From contig WRNL01000049.1 of NCBI GenBank assembly GCA_009776625.1, positions 1 through 7,564 of the forward strand: a stretch of DNA of 7,564 nt, given 5' to 3'. Both the position numbers and the translations under genes were made by a program. Positions 4,393-7,564 of this stretch are shown here, piece by piece. The notes under the pieces were generated by a model. The model made no database searches, was not told the origin of the DNA, and worked only from the letters and a program-made list of their open reading frames with translations. Every line of letters starts with the position of its first letter. The stretch's first letter is position 1. The stretch comes from Methanomassiliicoccaceae archaeon (GTDB lineage: Archaea; Thermoplasmatota; Thermoplasmata; Methanomassiliicoccales; Methanomethylophilaceae).

Positions 4393-5511
4393 ATGGTGCA
4401 CATGGGGACTTCCAAAGTATACTACACGGACATGCATACCGAGCTGCAGGACAGCCTGATCGACAAGTTCGGGAGGCTCATCGACGCCGCCGGGATCGGG
4501 GAGATGGGTCTGGACCGCAAGTTCGTGGCGATAAAGACGCACTTCGGCGAGCTGGGGAACCTGGCCTTCCTGAGGCCCAACTACGCGAGGGCCATCGCCG
4601 ACAGGGTGTCGGGGATGGGGGGCGTGCCGTTCCTGACCGACTGTAGCACGCTGTACCCTGGCAACAGGAAGAACGCCGTCGAGCACCTCTGCACGGCGGC
4701 CCTCAACGGCTTCAGCCCAGTGTCGGCGGGATGCCAGATCATCATAGGGGACGGGCTGAAAGGGACGGACGACGTCGAGGTCCCCATCGACGGCGAGTAC
4801 GTCAGGACGGCGAAGATCGGCCGCGCCGTATGCGACGCGGACGTCCTGATATCCCTGAACCACTTCAAATGCCACGAGCTGACGGGCTTCGGCGGCGCGG
4901 TGAAGAACATAGGCATGGGCTGCGCCTCCAAGAGGGGGAAGATGGAGCTGCACAGCTCCGGAAAGCCGCAGGCCTCCGAGAAGAAGTGCAGAGCCTGCAG
5001 GAAGTGCCTCGAGGCCTGCGCCCAATCGGCGATAGCCGTGGGCGAGAAGGCGTCCATCGACCACGCCCTCTGCGTGGGGTGCGGCAAGTGCATAGGCATG
5101 TGCCCCTTCGACGCCATATCCGTGGAGATGGACGAGGCGAACGACATAGTCTGCCGGAAGATCGTGGAGTACGCCGCCGCCCTCATGAGGGGGAGGCCGG
5201 GCTTCCACGTGTCGGTTATAGCCGACGTGTCCCCGTTCTGCGACTGCCATAGGGAGAACGACATCCCCATCATACCGAACGCGGGGATGCTGGCGTCCTT
5301 CGACCCCGTCGCGCTCGACAGGGCGTGCGCCGACATCGCCCAGAGGCAGCCGATGATCGCCGGGAGCAGGCTGCACAAGAACTCCGGCGGGGTGAAGCCG
5401 GGCGACATCTTCGCCTGCACGCACCCGGGCACGAGGTGGCAGGCGACGTTCGAGCATGCGGAGAGGATGGGCCTGGGCTCGTCGTCCTACGAGCTCATCG
5501 AGATGGAATGA
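4393..5511 (+). CDS. DUF362 domain protein with two [4Fe-4S] ferredoxin motifs
   Basis: 372 residues, matching the archaeal and bacterial 'uncharacterised Fe-S centre protein' group. The DUF362 domain occupies the N-terminal part (KTHFGELGN about 48-56, FLTDCSTLYPG about 80-90, LISLNHFKCHELTGFGGAVKNIGMG about 152-176) and resumes at the C-terminus (ASFDPVALDRACAD about 301-314, HPGTRWQ about 344-350). Between them lies a 2x[4Fe-4S] ferredoxin module: C199-x2-C202-x2-C205-x3-C209 and C227-x2-C230-x2-C233-x3-C237-P. There is no signal peptide or membrane helix, so it is a soluble cytoplasmic electron carrier or redox enzyme; the reaction is not known to me. It is transcribed alone from a leaderless promoter and ends in TGA just before a U-loop hairpin. 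The FmdE-family gene follows on the same strand about 190 bases later but has its own likely promoter. Confidence 0.92.
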   Translation: MVHMGTSKVYYTDMHTELQDSLIDKFGRLIDAAGIGEMGLDRKFVAIKTHFGELGNLAFLRPNYARAIADRVSGMGGVPFLTDCSTLYPGNRKNAVEHLCTAALNGFSPVSAGCQIIIGDGLKGTDDVEVPIDGEYVRTAKIGRAVCDADVLISLNHFKCHELTGFGGAVKNIGMGCASKRGKMELHSSGKPQASEKKCRACRKCLEACAQSAIAVGEKASIDHALCVGCGKCIGMCPFDAISVEMDEANDIVCRKIVEYAAALMRGRPGFHVSVIADVSPFCDCHRENDIPIIPNAGMLASFDPVALDRACADIAQRQPMIAGSRLHKNSGGVKPGDIFACTHPGTRWQATFEHAERMGLGSSSYELIEME

Positions 5512-5530
5512 TGCCCGCCGACATCCTCAG

Positions 5531-5551
5531 CCGCACGATTTTTTCGTGCGG
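5531..5551 (+). terminator. Hairpin with T-rich loop after the DUF362 gene
   Basis: An 8-bp perfect stem (CCGCACGA/TCGTGCGG) encloses TTTTT; with the adjoining T the run is six long. It begins 19 bases after the stop codon. Archaeal termination needs a T-run, and here the run lies in the loop and not after the stem, unlike a bacterial terminator. The T-run alone could end the DUF362 transcript. Confidence 0.55.
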
Positions 5552-5587
5552 TCCGCCCCCACCTCGTTCCGATACGGATGTCATGCT

Positions 5588-5627
5588 CGCCCCCCCATGC
5601 TCCCGCATGGGCCGATGTCAGGGGCGG
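5588..5627 (+). other. Nested inverted repeats upstream of the FmdE-family gene
   Basis: An inner perfect 7-bp stem (CCCATGC 5594-5600 with GCATGGG 5605-5611, loop TCCC) is flanked by an outer pairing of CGCCCC (5588-5593) with GGGGCG (5622-5627). GATGTCA occurs directly repeated at 5577 and 5614. It lies upstream of the predicted FmdE promoter, so it is either 3' sequence of the DUF362 transcript or a DNA-level regulatory site. Confidence 0.4.
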
Positions 5628-5652
5628 CGGGGCACACTCGCCCTGCGAAAAC

Positions 5653-5660
5653 GATAAAAG
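5653..5660 (+). promoter_or_regulatory. Probable TATA box of the FmdE-family gene
   Basis: GATAAAAG preceded by the A-rich CGAAAAC, which resembles an archaeal BRE. It predicts transcription from about 5682, giving a short leader of about 16 bases that contains the ribosome binding site. Confidence 0.45.
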
Positions 5661-5688
5661 CACTGACAGGCATAGCAACCGGCAGGAA

Positions 5689-5693
5689 AGGTG
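5689..5693 (+). promoter_or_regulatory. Ribosome binding site deciding the TTG start at 5699
   Basis: AGGTG, within GAAAGGTG, lies 5 bases before the in-frame TTG at 5699. No ATG or GTG lies in frame close by. The first ATG after it, at 5703, is out of frame. Confidence 0.5.
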
Positions 5694-5698
5694 TTGTT

Positions 5699-6223
5699 TT
5701 GGATGACCGGCTCTGGGATGAATGCGTAAGGTTCCACGGGCATGCATGCCCGGGCCTCGCGATGGGGTACAGGGCGGCGGAGCTGGGGATGGAGGCGCTG
5801 GGTATGCCGGTCGGGAGGGCCGCAGACGAGGAGGTCGTGTGCGTCGCGGAGAACGACGCCTGCGGGGTGGACGCCGTCCAGTGCATGCTGTCCTGCACCG
5901 TCGGGAAGGGGAACCTCGTGATGAGGCCGTCGGGCAAGATGGCGTTCTCATTCTTCGACAGGAGGACGGGTGAGGGCGTAAGGGTGCTCCTCAAGCCCCG
6001 GGAAAGGACGGGCGACCGGGAGGCCGCGATCAGGTTCTTCCTGACCGCTCCGGGGGAGGACGTCGCCGAGGTTAAGGCCCCGCTATACGGGGCCCCTGAG
6101 AAAGCGAGGTCCTTCGACAGCGTGCGGTGCGACGTGTGCGGCGAGCCCTGCAGGGAGGACAAGATCCGGCTCAGCAAAGGGGAGCGGCAATGCTCAGACT
6201 GCTACGACCCCTACGACAGATGA
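5699..6223 (+). CDS. FmdE-family protein with C-terminal zinc ribbon, stand-alone
   Basis: 174 residues from a TTG start. The N-terminal domain is the FmdE fold named after a protein co-purifying with molybdenum formylmethanofuran dehydrogenase. FHGHACPGLAMGYRAAELG (12-30) holds the metal-binding HxHxC (H13, H15, C17), ENDACGVDAVQ (51-61) the second conserved Cys (C55), followed by C62, C66, GKGNL and SFFDRRTGEGVRV. A C-terminal ribbon pairs C144-x2-C147 with C165-x2-C168, as in several FmdE members. It is soluble, with no signal peptide or membrane segment. The upstream frame is open to 5456, but that part overlaps the DUF362 gene and the terminator hairpin; an SD site (AGGTG) 5 bases before TTG 5699 decides the start. 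No fwd/fmd subunit lies nearby, and FmdE homologues occur in organisms without this enzyme, so a role in methanogenesis should not be assumed. It may bind metal, molybdopterin or another cofactor. Its stop is one base from the end of the convergent ATPase gene. Confidence 0.88.
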   Translation: MDDRLWDECVRFHGHACPGLAMGYRAAELGMEALGMPVGRAADEEVVCVAENDACGVDAVQCMLSCTVGKGNLVMRPSGKMAFSFFDRRTGEGVRVLLKPRERTGDREAAIRFFLTAPGEDVAEVKAPLYGAPEKARSFDSVRCDVCGEPCREDKIRLSKGERQCSDCYDPYDR

Positions 6224-6224
6224 G

Positions 6225-7043
6225 TCAGCCGTGAAGGTGGTCGTGGACGTCATGGGGGTGCGCATGGTCGGCGAGGTGCTCGTACTTCGACGACTCCCCT
6301 GGAACGACGAAGGGGACCCCTTTGTGCATCACGATCTCGGCGCGCATGCCGTACACCTTCTTGATCAGGCTCTCGGTAATCACCTCGACGCCGCCGTAGG
6401 CGGCCGCCCTCCCATCCTTCAGGAAGAGGAAGCGGTCCGAGTAGTGGACGGCCAGGTTTATGTCGTGCATGGTCATAACCGTGCACACGCCCCTCTCCCT
6501 GACCGCATGCTCAATCATGTGCATAGTCGTGTGCTGGTTCGATATGTCGAGGCTGCTGGTGGGCTCGTCGAGCACCAGCACCTTCGGCTCCTGCACTATG
6601 GCCCTGGCGATCTGCGCCTTCTGGAACTCCCCCCCGCTGACCCTGTCCATGTACCTGAGCGATAGATGGGCCATATCCAGCGCCTCCAGCACGGAGCCCA
6701 CCTTGTCGATGTCGGAACGCGACGCCGCCCACTCTATGTAAGGCCTCCTCCCCAGCAGGACCGAGTCGAACACGCTCAGCCTCGACGGGGGGGCGCCCTG
6801 AGGGACGAAGGCTATGTTCCTTGCAAGCTCCCTCCCCCTGAGCCCGAGCGCGTCCACGCCGTCTATCTGGATGCTCCCCCCCTCCGGCCTGTGTATGTTG
6901 CACAGGCATTTCAGCAGGGTGGTCTTCCCTGCGCCGTTAGGCCCGAGGATCGACACTATCTGGTTCCTCTCCGCCTCGAAGGAGACCCCGTCGAGGATCC
7001 TCTCCTCCCCGTATGAGAACCTCAAGCCGTCGACGGCGATCAT
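6225..7043 (-). CDS. ABC transporter ATP-binding protein, FecE/BtuD type (iron chelate or cobamide import), His-rich tail
   Basis: 272 residues. All ATPase motifs are in order: Walker A GPNGAGKTT (34-42), Q-loop Q82, signature VSGGE (135-139), Walker B VLVLDEP with E160 (155-161), D-loop SSLD, and the switch His H193 in TMHDINLA. It drives the permease encoded directly upstream; such importers carry ferric chelates, haem or cobamides, and the substrate cannot be told from the ATPase. The ATG at 7043 overlaps the permease stop as ATGA and follows GGAGGAGGAACAG, so it is translationally coupled. The frame is open further upstream only because it overlaps the permease gene. Unusually, the last 17 residues (256-272) contain seven His in the pattern HLADHAHPHDVHDHLH, a likely metal-binding tail absent from standard FecE/BtuD proteins. 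There is one base between its stop and that of the convergent FmdE gene, leaving no room for a terminator outside coding sequence. Confidence 0.92.
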   Translation of the reverse strand: MIAVDGLRFSYGEERILDGVSFEAERNQIVSILGPNGAGKTTLLKCLCNIHRPEGGSIQIDGVDALGLRGRELARNIAFVPQGAPPSRLSVFDSVLLGRRPYIEWAASRSDIDKVGSVLEALDMAHLSLRYMDRVSGGEFQKAQIARAIVQEPKVLVLDEPTSSLDISNQHTTMHMIEHAVRERGVCTVMTMHDINLAVHYSDRFLFLKDGRAAAYGGVEVITESLIKKVYGMRAEIVMHKGVPFVVPGESSKYEHLADHAHPHDVHDHLHG

Positions 7044-7564
7044 CTGTTCCTCCTCCCCATCAGCAGTATGAATATGAACAGCGGCCCCCCGATGGCAGAC
7101 GTTATTATCCCCACCGGTATCGCCGTGTAGAACGCGTACGTGCCTATTACGTACGCCGTCAGCAGGACTATCGAGCCCACTATCATGGAGCCCACGAGGG
7201 TGTACCGGTTGTCGTTCCCAATGAGCCTCTTGACTATGTGCGGCCCTATGAGGCCGATGAACCCGATCACCCCCATGAACGACACGACGACCGCCGTGAG
7301 CAGCGCGGACACTGCGAGGCCCACGTATCTTGTGCTCTTTATGTTCACGCCGAGCCCTGAGGCCACGTCCTCTCCCGATTCCATGGCGTTGTAGTCCCAC
7401 CGCTTGTACAGGAAGTACGCCGCGGCGATGACGAGGACGGCGGCCACTATGCACAGGTTGCCCCACGACGCCTTGCTCAGGCTGCCGAACTGCCAGAACA
7501 CGATGGCGGACAGCGCGGTCTCGTCCGCCATGTACTGGAGGAACGCAAGGCCAGCCGAGAACAC
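7040..7564 (-). CDS. FecCD/BtuC-type ABC importer permease (N-terminus beyond window)
   Basis: 174 C-terminal residues of a protein normally about 330-350 long; the start is outside the window, so the GTG at the edge is just an internal Val codon. Family marks are IVFWQFGSLSKASW (21-34), the cytoplasmic coupling region GEDVASGLGVN (64-74), and SFMGVIGFIGLIGPHIVKRLIGNDNR (95-120), the best-conserved FecCD stretch. Hydrophobic helices span about 36-53, 81-111, 122-142 and 148-169, and the protein ends with the basic GRRNR. Two copies form the membrane channel for an iron-chelate, haem or cobamide importer with the downstream ATPase. A substrate-binding protein gene is expected further upstream, outside the window, and would give the best clue to the substrate. 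Confidence 0.93.
   Translation of the reverse strand: MFSAGLAFLQYMADETALSAIVFWQFGSLSKASWGNLCIVAAVLVIAAAYFLYKRWDYNAMESGEDVASGLGVNIKSTRYVGLAVSALLTAVVVSFMGVIGFIGLIGPHIVKRLIGNDNRYTLVGSMIVGSIVLLTAYVIGTYAFYTAIPVGIITSAIGGPLFIFILLMGRRNR
7049..7056 (-). promoter_or_regulatory. Ribosome binding site of the ATP-binding protein
   Basis: GGAGGAGG on the minus strand lies 5-8 bases before the ATG at 7043, inside the last codons of the permease gene (encoding GRRNR). It supports the ATGA-coupled start. Confidence 0.7.

Noticed and set aside
5456..5698. Longer FmdE protein starting inside the DUF362 gene
   Set aside because: It would overlap DUF362 coding sequence and run through the terminator hairpin; the conserved domain starts just after the TTG at 5699, which has an SD site.
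7044..7466. N-terminal extension of the ABC ATPase to 7466
   Set aside because: This stretch is the permease gene in another frame; the ATPase domain starts at MIAVDGLRFSYG with an SD site and an ATGA overlap.

Overview
The window looks like archaeal chromosome, most likely from a GC-rich member of the Thermoplasmatota of the Methanomassiliicoccales/Methanomethylophilaceae kind. The evidence for Archaea is good: A/T-rich TATA boxes stand about 23-31 bases upstream of several start codons, implying leaderless mRNAs, while other genes have Shine-Dalgarno sites. The gene set also fits (FmdE family, DUF362 Fe-S protein, HEPN/MNT pair, Sel1 repeat proteins). The exact lineage is inference. All nine visible stop codons are TGA (7) or TAA (2), none TAG, which would suit a pyrrolysine-using archaeon but is weak evidence.

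Layout: (1) 1-2073, minus strand: two tandem paralogous Sel1-repeat proteins, each with its own near-identical core promoter; the left one runs off the window and contains a recent four-repeat (432 bp) internal duplication. (2) 2074-2535: about 460 bases with no convincing gene, ending in a promoter and a strong ribosome binding site. (3) 2536-2970, plus: a small FMN-binding split-barrel (pyridoxamine-phosphate-oxidase-like) protein. (4) 3028-3453, minus: a pyruvoyl S-adenosylmethionine-decarboxylase-like protein with its own intrinsic terminator. (5) 3454-3676: a divergent intergenic region with several inverted repeats. (6) 3677-4319, plus: an MntA-HepT (type VII) toxin-antitoxin pair, lower in GC than its surroundings, with a palindrome at its start. 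(7) 4393-5511, plus: a DUF362 protein with two [4Fe-4S] motifs. (8) 5699-6223, plus: a stand-alone FmdE-family protein with a C-terminal zinc ribbon. (9) 6225-7564, minus: ATPase and (partial) permease of a FecCD/BtuCD-type metal-chelate importer; the ATPase ends in a histidine-rich tail.

No large operon joins these genes. Real coupling is seen only for mntA-hepT (11-base overlap) and permease-ATPase (ATGA overlap). The right half (DUF362 ferredoxin-like protein, FmdE protein, probable iron/cobamide importer) shares a metal theme, but the importer lies on the opposite strand, so co-regulation is not shown. I see no RNA genes, insertion sequences or CRISPR arrays. The least-explained items are the Sel1 pair, the AdoMetDC-like enzyme with Thr-Ser instead of Glu-Ser at the expected processing site, the stand-alone FmdE protein, and several intergenic stem-loops.
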